Assembly (NCBI GenBank): GCA_949293335.1
Contig: CASFDA010000005.1
Span: forward strand, 124,001 to 188,000
Source of the DNA: an uncultured Spirochaetales bacterium
Lineage (GTDB): Bacteria > Spirochaetota > Spirochaetia > Sphaerochaetales > Sphaerochaetaceae
Length of the DNA stretch: 64,000 nucleotides
Direction of reading: 5' to 3'
Shown piece by piece: positions 15,415-24,877 of this stretch (position 1 is the first letter of the stretch; the number at the start of each line of letters is the position of its first letter). Both the position numbers and the translations under genes were made by a program. The notes below the pieces were generated by a model, which saw only the letters and a list, made by a program, of their open reading frames with translations, did no database searches and was not told the origin of the DNA.

Positions 15415-16368
15415 CTACTTCCTCTCCAGCTTATATGTCGTGGTCATCTTCGACACGAGCCCTGGAATGCTATAAGAACCAGAGAAAACGCCCCTGTTCG
15501 GGAAATCAGGGAAATACTCGCTTTCAAGGCATAGGCCGGAAAATGGAGCCATCTCCATGTTCTTCTTGACTTTTCCTTCTGCCTTGAAGAACTCTCCAGT
15601 GTAAAGCTGGACAGCGGGAGCACTTGTCCTCATCAGAAGACGGTACTCATCATTTTCAAGTACAAGTGCTCTGTCATCAGAAAGCACGAACGCATTGTCA
15701 TACTTTCCGTTTCTTCTCGCTCCTATCTCTGTAAGCTTCCTGAAATCAAAATCAGTATTCTCGACAGGAACGATATCTGTCGGTATAAGTTCATCGTCTG
15801 TCGCGATGTACTTCTCCGCAGGGATCATGAGCTTATGTTTTCTGATATCACCGGAACCAGAAAGATTGAAATACGCATGATTCGTCATCGAGAACGGACA
15901 TTTTTCAGTACTGGTGAGAGAATAATCTATGGTCAGTTCGCCCTCTTCAGAAAGGTAATACATCACCATCACCTCATGAACACCCGGAAAGCCACCTTTT
16001 TCAGGGGAAATGAGAGAAAGTGTCACAGAAGAGTCTGACTTTCCTGCGATCTCCCACATCTCCTGTCCGAAATTCTTCGATCCCGAATGGAGATTGTTGT
16101 TCCCGTCATTCTTGTCGAGATGATACTCTATGCCATCAAGCACGAATCGTGCATCCTTGATCCTGTTCGCACAGGGACCTACAACCTCACCCACGTGCGT
16201 AGTCGAACCTTTATATCCATCAAGGGACTCATAGCCCAGAACGACGTCATGATCTGCAATTGAAAAAGAGTGCAGATTTGCACCAAATGTCAGCACAGAG
16301 ACTTCGTATTCACCCCTCCTGATGCATATCTTCTCTCCGCCGCCGGGAAAAGGTATCACACTTACCAT
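15415..16368 (-). CDS. galM: aldose 1-epimerase (mutarotase)
   Basis: 317 residues with GalM features: GPCANRI and NLHSG early, the catalytic histidine region NHAYFNLSG in the middle, and the catalytic glutamate region CLESEYFPDFPN late. It interconverts alpha and beta anomers of aldoses such as galactose or glucose. The start ATG overlaps the lepA stop by one base (TAATG), so it is the last gene of the ftsH - lepA - galM transcript. No galactose operon neighbours are present. Confidence 0.93.
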   Translation of the reverse strand: MVSVIPFPGGGEKICIRRGEYEVSVLTFGANLHSFSIADHDVVLGYESLDGYKGSTTHVGEVVGPCANRIKDARFVLDGIEYHLDKNDGNNNLHSGSKNFGQEMWEIAGKSDSSVTLSLISPEKGGFPGVHEVMVMYYLSEEGELTIDYSLTSTEKCPFSMTNHAYFNLSGSGDIRKHKLMIPAEKYIATDDELIPTDIVPVENTDFDFRKLTEIGARRNGKYDNAFVLSDDRALVLENDEYRLLMRTSAPAVQLYTGEFFKAEGKVKKNMEMAPFSGLCLESEYFPDFPNRGVFSGSYSIPGLVSKMTTTYKLERK

Positions 16369-18179
16369 TATTTATCATCCTCCTCTGTTTTCAAGACAGC
16401 AAGGAATGCAGACTGCGGGATCTCTACGCTTCCAACCATCTTCATCCTCTTCTTGCCCTCTTTCTGCTTTTCGAGCAATTTGCGCTTTCTCGATATATCG
16501 CCACCATAGCACTTGGCAGTGACATCTTTTCTGAAAGCGTTGATCGTCTCACGTGCTATTATCTGTCCTCCGATGGCTGCTTGAATAGGTATTTTGAACT
16601 GGTGACGCGGAATTTCTTTCCTGAGCCGTTCACAAACTATCCTTCCCCGGGTTTGCGCATTTCCCTTGAACACTAGCTGGGAAAGAGCATCAACAGGTTC
16701 TCCGTTCACAAGGATATCGAGGCGGACAAGATCTGTGGTCTTGTATCCGATGACCTCATAATCGAAAGAGGCATACCCCCTTGATATCGATTTCAGACGG
16801 TCATAGAAATCAAACAACACTTCGGAAAGCGGCATCTCATACCTGAGCTCTACCCTCTTCTCGTCAAGATAATTGAACCCTGTCTGAGTACCCCTCTTTT
16901 CCATGCATAGGGTGATGATAGGACCGACATACTCGGTCGGAGTAATGACAGTCGCCTCTATATAAGGCTCCTCGACATACTCGACACGCATCACATCCGG
17001 GTATTCCAGCGGATTATCGATCTCCAGGACATCCCCGTTCTTCATATGGACGATGTACCTTACAGAAGGGCTGGTGAAGACTATTGAAAGATCAAACTCC
17101 CTCTCGATCCTCTCCTCAATGACCTCCAGGTGAAGAAGACCCAAGAAACCACAGCGGAAGCCGAAGCCAAGAGCAAGAGAGCTGTCCTTTTCATAAGTCA
17201 GGGATGCATCATTGAGCTTCAGCCTTTCAATGGCATCATTAAGTTCCTCGTAATCGTTCGTATCAACCGGATAAATCGATGAGAATACTACAGGCTTGAC
17301 TTCCTTGAATCCAGGAAGGGGTTCAAGTGCTCCATTCTCCTTTCCTGTGACAGTATCTCCCACACGTATATCGCTTATGTTCTTTATTCCTGCGATGAAA
17401 TACCCGACATCCCCTGCTTCAAGAGAGCCTCTCGAGGAGAGGGAAAGGCGGAATATTCCCGCATCCTCAACCTTGTAAGTCGCTCCTGAGTGCATGAACA
17501 AGATCTCATCGCCTACGGACAAACGTCCGGAAAAAAGTCTTGCATGGACCACAACCCCACGATACGGATCATAATGTGAATCGAATATCAGGGCCGAGAG
17601 AGGATCTTCCTTCTTTCCTTTTGGAGCTGGGATGTACTTCACGATAGCCTCCAGAAGGTCATCCACACCCTCTCCTGTCTTTGCAGAGACCTTCACAGCC
17701 ATCTCAGGATCAAGTCCTAAGTCATGATCTATCTGATGGAGGCATGAAGGAATATCCGCACTAGGAAGATCTATCTTGTTTATGACAGGGATAATTTCGA
17801 GATTATGCTCCATCGCAAGATACAAGTTCGCGATCGTCTGGGCCTCGACACCCTGGGATGCATCGACAAGAAGGAGAGCTCCCTCACATGAGGAGATCGC
17901 TCTCGAGACTTCGTAAGTGAAGTCGACGTGCCCCGGAGTATCTACCAGATTCAACTCATACTTGTTGCCGTCCTTTGCCTCATATTCGATAGTCACAGCC
18001 TGGCTCTTGATAGTTATCCCACGCTCCCTCTCGATATCCATATTATCAAGGATCTGAGACTGCTGAGGGCCTCGAGTATTGAGGAGCTTTGCCTTTTCGA
18101 TAAAACGATCGGCCAATGTGCTCTTGCCATGGTCAATATGGGCAATAATGCAGAAATTCCTCTTCTTACTGATCTCCAT
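16368..18179 (-). CDS. lepA: elongation factor 4 (LepA), ribosome back-translocating GTPase
   Basis: 603 residues, the standard length. G1 is AHIDHGKST near the start and G3 is DTPGHVDF. G4 NKIDLP and the LepA-specific C-terminal domain (GGDISRKRKLLEKQKEGKKRMK) follow. It modulates ribosome movement and assembly. It starts 18 bases after ftsH with GGAG 5 bases before the ATG. Confidence 0.97.
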   Translation of the reverse strand: MEISKKRNFCIIAHIDHGKSTLADRFIEKAKLLNTRGPQQSQILDNMDIERERGITIKSQAVTIEYEAKDGNKYELNLVDTPGHVDFTYEVSRAISSCEGALLLVDASQGVEAQTIANLYLAMEHNLEIIPVINKIDLPSADIPSCLHQIDHDLGLDPEMAVKVSAKTGEGVDDLLEAIVKYIPAPKGKKEDPLSALIFDSHYDPYRGVVVHARLFSGRLSVGDEILFMHSGATYKVEDAGIFRLSLSSRGSLEAGDVGYFIAGIKNISDIRVGDTVTGKENGALEPLPGFKEVKPVVFSSIYPVDTNDYEELNDAIERLKLNDASLTYEKDSSLALGFGFRCGFLGLLHLEVIEERIEREFDLSIVFTSPSVRYIVHMKNGDVLEIDNPLEYPDVMRVEYVEEPYIEATVITPTEYVGPIITLCMEKRGTQTGFNYLDEKRVELRYEMPLSEVLFDFYDRLKSISRGYASFDYEVIGYKTTDLVRLDILVNGEPVDALSQLVFKGNAQTRGRIVCERLRKEIPRHQFKIPIQAAIGGQIIARETINAFRKDVTAKCYGGDISRKRKLLEKQKEGKKRMKMVGSVEIPQSAFLAVLKTEEDDK

Positions 18180-18197
18180 CGCTACTCCAAATGATCG

Positions 18198-20297
18198 CTA
18201 TTTGAGCTCTGTAATGTGCTTGACAGGCGGGAAACCAAGCATCTCCCTGATCTCCTTGTCATCGAGAGTCTCCTTCTCGACAAGGGCACTGGTCAGGGTT
18301 TCAAGCTGATCACGATGCTCTGTGAGGGTAGTCATCGTGTAATCCATGCACTTCTTGAGGATTTTCATAGTCTCTTCGTCGATACGCCTTGCAGTCTCTT
18401 CCGAGTAGTCCTTATGCTGCGCAATATCCCTTCCAAGGAATATCGGTTCACTTCCATTGGACGAAAGATACATGAAGCCGAGATCTGACATGCCCCATTC
18501 TGTCACCATGCGCCTTGCAATCTCGCTGGCCCTCTGGTTGTCATTTGAAGTTCCTGTGGTAGTCACCCCATAGACTATCTTCTCTGCGGCATAACCACCC
18601 ATCATCATCATTATCATCTCCTCGAGGTTCGTCTTGTTCCTCGAATAGACATCTTTCTCTGGAAGGCTCATCGTGATTCCAAGGGCCCTTCCATGAGGAA
18701 CTATAGTTACTTTATGAAGCGGGTCAGCAGTCTTCAGATAGTAATGCATCAGCGTATGTCCAGCCTCATGATAGGCGGTTGCCCTCTTCTCTTCCTCTGT
18801 CATGAACCTCGACTCTCTGGCAACGCCGAGGAGGATCTTGTCACGAGCGGATTCAAAATCATCCATGTTGACAGTCTCCCTGTTTCCCCTTGCGGCAAAA
18901 AGAGCCGCCTCATTAACGAGATTGGCCAGATCCGCACCGCTTGTTCCAGGAGTAGCCCTCGCAACACGTTCGAGACTTACGTCTTCCGTCAGCTTTACCT
19001 TGCGGGTATGAATGCGGAGGATATCGAGTCTCTCCTGCACATCCGGAAGCTCCACGACTACCTGACGATCAAAACGTCCAGGACGAAGAAGCGCAGGATC
19101 GAGTACATCAGGTCTGTTTGTCGCAGCCATGACTATGATGCCGGGATCTGTAGAGAACCCATCCATCTCAACCAGCATCTGGTTGAGTGTCTGCTCCCTC
19201 TCATCATGTCCCCCGCCAAGGCCTGTTCCTCGTGCGCGACCAACTGCGTCAAGCTCATCGATGAAGATAATGCAAGGTGAGTTCTTCCTTCCCTCCTCAA
19301 AAAGATCCCTGACACGTGCGGCTCCCATTCCGACGAACATCTCCACGAAGTCAGAACCTGATGTGTGGAAGAAATTAACTCCGGCTTCTCCGGCGACAGC
19401 TCTTGCCAGAAGTGTCTTACCAGTTCCCGGAGGCCCAACGAGCAACACACCCTTCGGAATACGGGCACCTATTTTCACATACTTCTGCGGATGCTTGAGA
19501 AAATCAACGACCTCTTCAAGTTCGACTTTGGCCTCTTTCTGTCCTGCGACATCTGAGAATTTTACCTGATTATCTTTCTTATCATATTTCTGAGCGTGAG
19601 ACTTTCCGAGACTGCCCATCATCCGCTGTCCGCCCTGAGCTCCGCTCTGGCGGAAGATCATCATGATCATCGCTATGAAGATGATCCATGGCAACAGCTG
19701 CAGAATCACATACCAGAACGGGACTGGTATGCTGTCTCCTGAAATGTCTACATTGTTGCTCTCAAGCAGATTCAGAAGTTCCGGATCGCTATATGGTATC
19801 CTGCTGCGACCTGAAAGGCCATCGCGGGTAACGAATTCGATCTGCTCGCTGTCAAGGATTGTGACGCTCTCCACTGTCCCTGCTTCAGCAAGGGCCTTGA
19901 AACGGGAATACGAAACATCAACAGTCTGGGAAACCGATGCGTCATTGAAAATCATGTAGACAAAGGACGCAATGAGGATAATGAAAGCGACCAACGCAAT
20001 CTTGTTTGGCCTGCCGCCCTTTATTCCTCCAGGTCTCTTGCCACCTGTCTCCCAGTACTTGTACTGGTCATAGACATTCGGTTTTTCCTCCCTTCTGTTT
20101 TCTTTGCCATTATCTTCAGAAGGCTTTTTCTCCTCGGGTTTGGTATTCCCGTCATTTCCTTCCGGTACATCTGGTTTATTCTCTGCCGGTTCTACAGGAG
20201 GCTTTTTTTCCTCCTCCTGACCTTCCTTGTTTTCGATATCGTCCATAAATTTATTTTGTATTTCCTTTGTCTTATGAATATACAGAGTTTTGTCCAA
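18198..20297 (-). CDS. ftsH: ATP-dependent zinc metalloprotease FtsH
   Basis: About 699 residues. An N-terminal low-complexity region of about 100 residues rich in Glu, Lys and Pro precedes the first membrane helix ([18 protein letters not shown]). A periplasmic loop, the second helix, the AAA domain (GPPGTGKT, second region of homology) and the zinc protease site HEAGH follow. It degrades unassembled membrane proteins. The start is uncertain: a TTG at 20297, 5 bases after the tilS stop, or an ATG at 20246. Neither has a good ribosome site. The long charged extension is unusual for FtsH. Confidence 0.96.
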   Translation of the reverse strand: MDKTLYIHKTKEIQNKFMDDIENKEGQEEEKKPPVEPAENKPDVPEGNDGNTKPEEKKPSEDNGKENRREEKPNVYDQYKYWETGGKRPGGIKGGRPNKIALVAFIILIASFVYMIFNDASVSQTVDVSYSRFKALAEAGTVESVTILDSEQIEFVTRDGLSGRSRIPYSDPELLNLLESNNVDISGDSIPVPFWYVILQLLPWIIFIAMIMMIFRQSGAQGGQRMMGSLGKSHAQKYDKKDNQVKFSDVAGQKEAKVELEEVVDFLKHPQKYVKIGARIPKGVLLVGPPGTGKTLLARAVAGEAGVNFFHTSGSDFVEMFVGMGAARVRDLFEEGRKNSPCIIFIDELDAVGRARGTGLGGGHDEREQTLNQMLVEMDGFSTDPGIIVMAATNRPDVLDPALLRPGRFDRQVVVELPDVQERLDILRIHTRKVKLTEDVSLERVARATPGTSGADLANLVNEAALFAARGNRETVNMDDFESARDKILLGVARESRFMTEEEKRATAYHEAGHTLMHYYLKTADPLHKVTIVPHGRALGITMSLPEKDVYSRNKTNLEEMIMMMMGGYAAEKIVYGVTTTGTSNDNQRASEIARRMVTEWGMSDLGFMYLSSNGSEPIFLGRDIAQHKDYSEETARRIDEETMKILKKCMDYTMTTLTEHRDQLETLTSALVEKETLDDKEIREMLGFPPVKHITELK

Positions 20298-20302
20298 CTC
20301 TT

Positions 20303-21574
20303 CTAGTGGAGTTCATTTGTGGAAAGGATTTCATTCTGAGTCAATATGACTCTTTCGCCTCCCTTTTCGAGGAATCGTCTCGAAAGTCTGTCCCTGCCAC
20401 CAAGGGCACGGGAGAAAAATGCAACAATCCCGATCCTGTCCTCTAGGACAAATGAATACGGTATCTTCAGCTCCCTCTCAAGTTCCCTTACGCTTTTTTT
20501 CCCATCCTTGAGTTCTATCTGATCAAGTGGAAGACTTGGACGCAGAATCAATGGCTTCCTGACAAGGGAAAAATCTATCCGCAGATCCTTTTCGTCGAGA
20601 AGGCTGCCTCTCTCAATCTTATAGCCAAGAAATTTGAGGGAAGAGCAGAATTGAAAAGCAAACATCGGGATTGGGAAATAGACAGAGCACAAGTCTCCGC
20701 GAATGAAAAGGAAGAGATGACTGTCCTGAAATTTCCTCCCTTCCAGAATGCTCTCAGTGCATCTTTTGATCTCTTTGCGAGAGACTCTGCCTTTGATTCC
20801 CGAATAGAGGTATATCTTGTAAATAAGATTTTCCCTCTCCGTTGGATTAGCATTTAGGAATAATAACCTACTAAATGTAATATATGTCCCAACTTCGTAT
20901 GGAATATCATGAATTCGGGAATTATATTCTTCAATATTCCTCGAAATGTTAGTGATAATATCCTTTTCATTCTGACTTAGTAATGGAAGCAAATTATATC
21001 TGATTGCATTCCGCCTGTACTTTTTCTCACAATTTGTACTATCGATAGAAGGAGTAAGGCCAAGCTTTTTGACACCGCTCTTGATCTCACTCTTTTTCAG
21101 ATACAACAGCGGTCTCAGAATCCTTCCATTCGTATATCTGATTGAAGAAAGACGAGAAAGCGGACTGCCATCCATTATCCGCATCAGAAAACCTTCGACA
21201 AGATCATCCTGATGGTGGGCAGTCAGTATGTATGAGCAATCGAATGAAGAAAGGGCCTCATATCGCAATTTCCTGGCAGCGGCCTCAATACCTATCCTCT
21301 CCCTCTTTGCCACTTCCTCGATCATACCCTTTCTGATGTCAACTACAGTAAGAGAAAAACCAAGGGCCTCCGCGTTTTTCCTGTTCAGATCGATCTCGCG
21401 GTCAAGTTCATCTTTCGTCCGGAGATTATGATTGACATATACGGGAAATGCTCTCTCCTTTGGAACGATCGAAAGAAGATAAAGGGAATCTTCCCCTCCC
21501 GAAAAGGCGACGAGAAGCCGCCCCGGAGGGAACTCAACATTTGAATGAGTTGATACTCTGGACGACAAGCTCAT
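20303..21574 (-). CDS. tilS: tRNA(Ile)-lysidine synthetase
   Basis: 423 residues from the ATG at 21574; an alternative start is at 21589. The PP-loop motif SGGEDS (25-30, Glu in the variable position) and TAHHQDD are present. The C-terminal region is less conserved, as usual. It converts C34 of tRNA-Ile(CAU) to lysidine so that AUA is read as Ile. The start lies inside the end of pth (about 41-base overlap), in the spirochaete order pth - tilS - ftsH. Confidence 0.93.
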   Translation of the reverse strand: MSLSSRVSTHSNVEFPPGRLLVAFSGGEDSLYLLSIVPKERAFPVYVNHNLRTKDELDREIDLNRKNAEALGFSLTVVDIRKGMIEEVAKRERIGIEAAARKLRYEALSSFDCSYILTAHHQDDLVEGFLMRIMDGSPLSRLSSIRYTNGRILRPLLYLKKSEIKSGVKKLGLTPSIDSTNCEKKYRRNAIRYNLLPLLSQNEKDIITNISRNIEEYNSRIHDIPYEVGTYITFSRLLFLNANPTERENLIYKIYLYSGIKGRVSRKEIKRCTESILEGRKFQDSHLFLFIRGDLCSVYFPIPMFAFQFCSSLKFLGYKIERGSLLDEKDLRIDFSLVRKPLILRPSLPLDQIELKDGKKSVRELERELKIPYSFVLEDRIGIVAFFSRALGGRDRLSRRFLEKGGERVILTQNEILSTNELH

Positions 21575-22079
21575 ACCTCTTTCCATCATGAAGCGAGATT
21601 ATCTCATCAGAAAGGAAATCCAGGAGTGCATCTAGTGTGTCCTTCTCATCCTCGTCAAAGTCGGAAAGGACATGTTCCACAACGCTTACCCCATCACGTG
21701 GCCGGCCAATTCCGATATAAAGGCGAAGGAACTCCGGCCCGATATTACTGATGATGCTCTTTATTCCATTGTGTCCGGCAGAAGAACCACCCTTTCTCAG
21801 GCGAGCCTGTCCTACAGGGAGATCCATATTGTCGACTGCCACGAGGATGTTCTCCTCGCCTCTCACAAGTGACGGGAAAACACATCCGGATTCATTCATG
21901 AATGTAAGTGGCTCAACGAGAGTCAGATCACCTTTCCTTCCGATCCTGTATGGGCAAAGCCGCTTCTTCTGGACTCTGATCTCAAGTTTTCCGCTCAACG
22001 CTGATATAAACATGAACCCGGCATTATGCCGGGTCCCTTCATATCTTGAACCAGGATTACCCAGTCCGAAAACAATCAT
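21534..22079 (-). CDS. pth: peptidyl-tRNA hydrolase
   Basis: 181 residues with the Pth signatures GLGNPGSRYEGTRHNAGF at the start (including the catalytic His), FMNESG and GGSSAGHNGIKSI. It rescues tRNA from prematurely released peptidyl-tRNA. It follows rplY by 9 bases and overlaps tilS. Confidence 0.96.
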   Translation of the reverse strand: MIVFGLGNPGSRYEGTRHNAGFMFISALSGKLEIRVQKKRLCPYRIGRKGDLTLVEPLTFMNESGCVFPSLVRGEENILVAVDNMDLPVGQARLRKGGSSAGHNGIKSIISNIGPEFLRLYIGIGRPRDGVSVVEHVLSDFDEDEKDTLDALLDFLSDEIISLHDGKRYELVVQSINSFKC

Positions 22080-22088
22080 CTTCTGTCC

Positions 22089-22724
22089 TTACTTTGCCTG
22101 TGCATCTGTGCTGGCGGCAGCATCTGCTGTCTGGCTATCGGCAGTTTCTGATGCTTCAGGAGCAGCCTCTTCCTTTACAGGCTTTACAGTAGCAACTGTA
22201 AGATCAAGCTCAGTGTGAATCTTGACGCCCTCAGGAACCTTGATGTCAGCGACACGGAACGACTGATTCATATCAAGTGCAGAAACATCGAGAGTGAACT
22301 TCTCCGGAAGATCCTTTGGAAGACACTCGATCTCAACTTCATGGATGACCTGATCAAGTGCGCCACCTGCCTTAACACCAATAGGTGTTCCTTCAAGCTC
22401 CACCTTGACGTGTGTGCGTACTGCCTGACCGCGGGTGATCTCATAGAAGTCGATGTGATGCACGCAGCCACGGAGCAGATCTTCCTGGTATGTCTTGACG
22501 AATACCTCGTGATCTCCCTCTCCCTTTACAGAAAGGACAAGAAGGGTTGACTCACCGTATGAGTGCTTGTTGTACATGAACTCCCTCTCGCTCACTGTAA
22601 CATGAACCGGCTTGTTCTTACCGTAAATGACTCCAGGAATCCTACCGCTTCTAAGAAGCCTTCTCGAGCCCCTTGTCCCGAAGTCGGAGGTCCTCAGCTC
22701 AGCTGAAAGTCTCTTTTCTTCCAT
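22089..22724 (-). CDS. rplY: 50S ribosomal protein L25, CTC (general stress protein) form
   Basis: 211 residues: the L25 5S-rRNA-binding domain at the N-terminus (RRLLRSGRIPGVIYG) and the TL5/CTC C-terminal beta domain, ending in an Ala/Glu/Thr-rich tail of about 30 residues. AAGGAG lies 6 bases before the ATG. First gene of rplY - pth - tilS - ftsH - lepA - galM. The upstream 180 bases are very AT-rich and hold its promoter; TTGAAC and TAAACT with 17-base spacing near 22779-22807 are a weak candidate. Confidence 0.94.
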   Translation of the reverse strand: MEEKRLSAELRTSDFGTRGSRRLLRSGRIPGVIYGKNKPVHVTVSEREFMYNKHSYGESTLLVLSVKGEGDHEVFVKTYQEDLLRGCVHHIDFYEITRGQAVRTHVKVELEGTPIGVKAGGALDQVIHEVEIECLPKDLPEKFTLDVSALDMNQSFRVADIKVPEGVKIHTELDLTVATVKPVKEEAAPEASETADSQTADAAASTDAQAK

Positions 22725-22911
22725 ATCAGTCTCCTTATACTCTCATTGGTCTATCCAATTACCATGGAGCATTAGGAGTTTATACTCCCATCGAATTTTG
22801 TTCAAGCCATTCCCTTTTTATATAATATATAGGATGTGTGACATATCTATACCATATTTAATATTCCTATATAAGAATATAATTTTTAGTATATATATAA
22901 CAAAACAGAAT

Positions 22912-22938
22912 GAAAAAACGGAACCAATATGGTTCCGC
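22912..22938 (-). terminator. rho-independent terminator after tRNA-Gln
   Basis: On the minus strand CGGAACC and GGTTCCG pair around a 5-base loop and are followed by six T (plus A at 22913-22918). It begins 4 bases after the tRNA 3' end and ends the spoVG - tRNA-Gln transcript. Confidence 0.85.
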
Positions 22939-22941
22939 TAG

Positions 22942-23013
22942 CAGGGAAGGCAGGATTCGAACCTACGATGCCGGCACCAAAAACCAGTGCCTTAACCACT
23001 TGGCGACTTCCCT
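22942..23013 (-). tRNA. tRNA-Gln (anticodon UUG)
   Basis: Folds as a full cloverleaf: acceptor AGGGAAG with CTTCCCT, D stem GCC/GGC, anticodon stem CTGGT/GCCGG with loop TTTTGGT (anticodon TTG), T arm GTAGG-TTCGAAT-CCTGC, discriminator G. The CCA end is not encoded. It lies 53 bases downstream of spoVG on the same strand, within the ispE/spoVG - rplY gene run. Confidence 0.93.
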
Positions 23014-23066
23014 TTCTGTGTAAGAAAACTAACAGATTAATCGAGTTTAGAAAAGACTCAACCTAT

Positions 23067-23333
23067 TTACTCCTCTTTTGAAATCAGTTCCTTATATTTC
23101 TTGATGATGAAAGAATCGATCATCGTCCTGAAATCTTTGTTGATCGGATGCACATAATCCTTTCTGCTTCCATCTGCCATCTTATGATTGGGCATAGATA
23201 TCAGGACCTTACCATTTGCCTCCACTATGCGTATGTTATGAACAACCAGCTGGTTGTCGAAAGTCACAGAACAATACGCTTTTAAAAGTCTGTTGCCATC
23301 GACCATATTTATCTTCAAATCCGTTATATCCAC
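23067..23333 (-). CDS. spoVG: SpoVG family RNA/DNA-binding regulator
   Basis: 88 residues, the full SpoVG length. The N-terminus DITDLKIN, the VTFDNQLVVHNIRIV strand and the FRTMIDSFIIKKY helix match the family. In Borrelia SpoVG is a site-specific nucleic-acid-binding regulator; the same role is inferred here. The start is a GTG with GAGGGT upstream. A TATAAT hexamer about 17 bases before the GTG may give it its own promoter. It lies between ispE and tRNA-Gln. Confidence 0.93.
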   Translation of the reverse strand: MDITDLKINMVDGNRLLKAYCSVTFDNQLVVHNIRIVEANGKVLISMPNHKMADGSRKDYVHPINKDFRTMIDSFIIKKYKELISKEE

Positions 23334-23360
23334 TTTATCACCCTCAGAGCAGATTATAGC

Positions 23361-24188
23361 CTATTTATTTACATTAGATATCAAAAAACTTGGAATCTTG
23401 CCAAGATTTTCATACCTAAAGTCAATATTTTTCTTTAACTTTATCTCGTCATCCCAATTTCTCAGGCCAAAGAAGCAGCTACCAGAGCCAGAGAGCGAAT
23501 AATATGGATAATCTTCCATAATATGCTCTATTTTCTGAAAGTCTCTATTGACGAGCTCAAAGTCGTTTGGAAAATCACTCCTCTTGGGAATTTTAGGAAG
23601 AATCTTGGCTAAGTGTCTATCTTTTTTTGCTTCGCTTTTATCCAAAAGAGCATACATCTCGTCAGTTTTCGCCCTATTTTCGGGTATGAAGATGTCTGCA
23701 GCGAGACTTATTGGTTCAATACGTTGAAGCTTTTCACCTATTCCCTCGGCATAGGCTGCAGGCCAAGAAGTGAGGAAAAAAGGCACATCTGCGCCTAGTT
23801 TTCTGGCAATGCCAAACATTTCTTCCCTGCCAAGAGGCTCCTTGAAATACGTATTCATATACTCAAGCGTACTCGCTGCATCAGATGAACCTCCGCCAAG
23901 GCCGCCTGCAACAGGAATGTTCTTCACGATCTTTATGTGCAGAGAGAAACATAATCCGGTTTCTGCTATAAAAGCACGGTATGCCTTCTCCATGAGATCA
24001 CATGCACCAGACTCGAGATAATCGACGTTCCGTTCTATCACGATGCAGTTCTTACCATTTTCCTCAATCATGAAGTCTATCTCATCAAAGAGGTTCACGA
24101 GATGGAAGATCGTCTCTATATCATGATAACCATCCTGCCTCTTATCCTTCACAATCAGGCCGATGTTCACTTTGGCATAACTTCTCAC
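23361..24188 (-). CDS. ispE: 4-diphosphocytidyl-2-C-methyl-D-erythritol kinase
   Basis: 275 residues of the GHMP kinase fold: AKVNIGL at the start, ATP-loop PVAGGLGGGSSDAA near residue 90 and the C-terminal GSGSCFFG. It phosphorylates CDP-methylerythritol in the non-mevalonate isoprenoid pathway. The start is a GTG overlapping the stop of the upstream glycosylase gene (GTGA). Confidence 0.95.
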   Translation of the reverse strand: MRSYAKVNIGLIVKDKRQDGYHDIETIFHLVNLFDEIDFMIEENGKNCIVIERNVDYLESGACDLMEKAYRAFIAETGLCFSLHIKIVKNIPVAGGLGGGSSDAASTLEYMNTYFKEPLGREEMFGIARKLGADVPFFLTSWPAAYAEGIGEKLQRIEPISLAADIFIPENRAKTDEMYALLDKSEAKKDRHLAKILPKIPKRSDFPNDFELVNRDFQKIEHIMEDYPYYSLSGSGSCFFGLRNWDDEIKLKKNIDFRYENLGKIPSFLISNVNK

Positions 24189-24877
24189 AGTAACACCTCT
24201 TCAAGAAAAGCTGTTGCATCTTTTTCATAGAACGCAAGACTCTCTCTGTTCAATGGAGACGGATGTTGCATGTATATTGTGTCTCCAAAGTATTTCACAA
24301 TACGGCAATATGGCACACGTCCAATCGCTATGACCCTCTCTACACCAAGTCGGTCAATAAGCATTTTCATGTACTCGTCTGCAATTTGAAACACTTTCTT
24401 CCTTTCATCTTTCTTCAGCTTGTCCGGTGTGATGTTCGCTCCTCGTTCATTCAGGAACAGAAGCGGAACATAATTCAGGATGAAGGCCTTTTCAAAAAAG
24501 GATGCCGGGGATGAAAAGACGTTACTGACCGCGCCCCAGAAACGTTCGCCAGAAATCTCCGAACGAGAGAGAAAGCCGGAGACCCTCCTTTCCGGACACT
24601 CGTTTTGTGGATGAAATACATCAGATTCTATCTTCAGATATGATCTTACTTTTCCTGCAGAACCGAAAGGGATTCCAGTCTGCGCCATCCCGAAAGGCCC
24701 TGGATTTAATCCGACGAACAGATTCTTGACAGGAGTTGTGTAGTATTCGTCAAGCATCATCAGATATGGCTTGTACGCATAAGAAAGAGGTGCATAGACA
24801 TATGGTGCTGAAAGAGGAAGGGAAAGCATCCTCTCTTCCTCTTCCCTCAATATGGAGAAAAGTTCATTTTTGTCCAT
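24185..24877 (-). CDS. SMUG1-like single-strand-selective uracil-DNA glycosylase (family 3)
   Basis: About 230 residues. The active-site block GLNPGPFGMAQTGIPFG (from residue 56) is the SMUG1 motif with the catalytic Asn, and HPSPLN near residue 207 is the second UDG motif. It removes uracil and oxidised pyrimidines from DNA. The start ATG at 24877 overlaps the GNAT stop (TGATG) and has GGAGG 5 bases upstream. SMUG-type enzymes are uncommon in bacteria, where UNG (family 1) dominates. Confidence 0.88.
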   Translation of the reverse strand: MDKNELFSILREEEERMLSLPLSAPYVYAPLSYAYKPYLMMLDEYYTTPVKNLFVGLNPGPFGMAQTGIPFGSAGKVRSYLKIESDVFHPQNECPERRVSGFLSRSEISGERFWGAVSNVFSSPASFFEKAFILNYVPLLFLNERGANITPDKLKKDERKKVFQIADEYMKMLIDRLGVERVIAIGRVPYCRIVKYFGDTIYMQHPSPLNRESLAFYEKDATAFLEEVLL

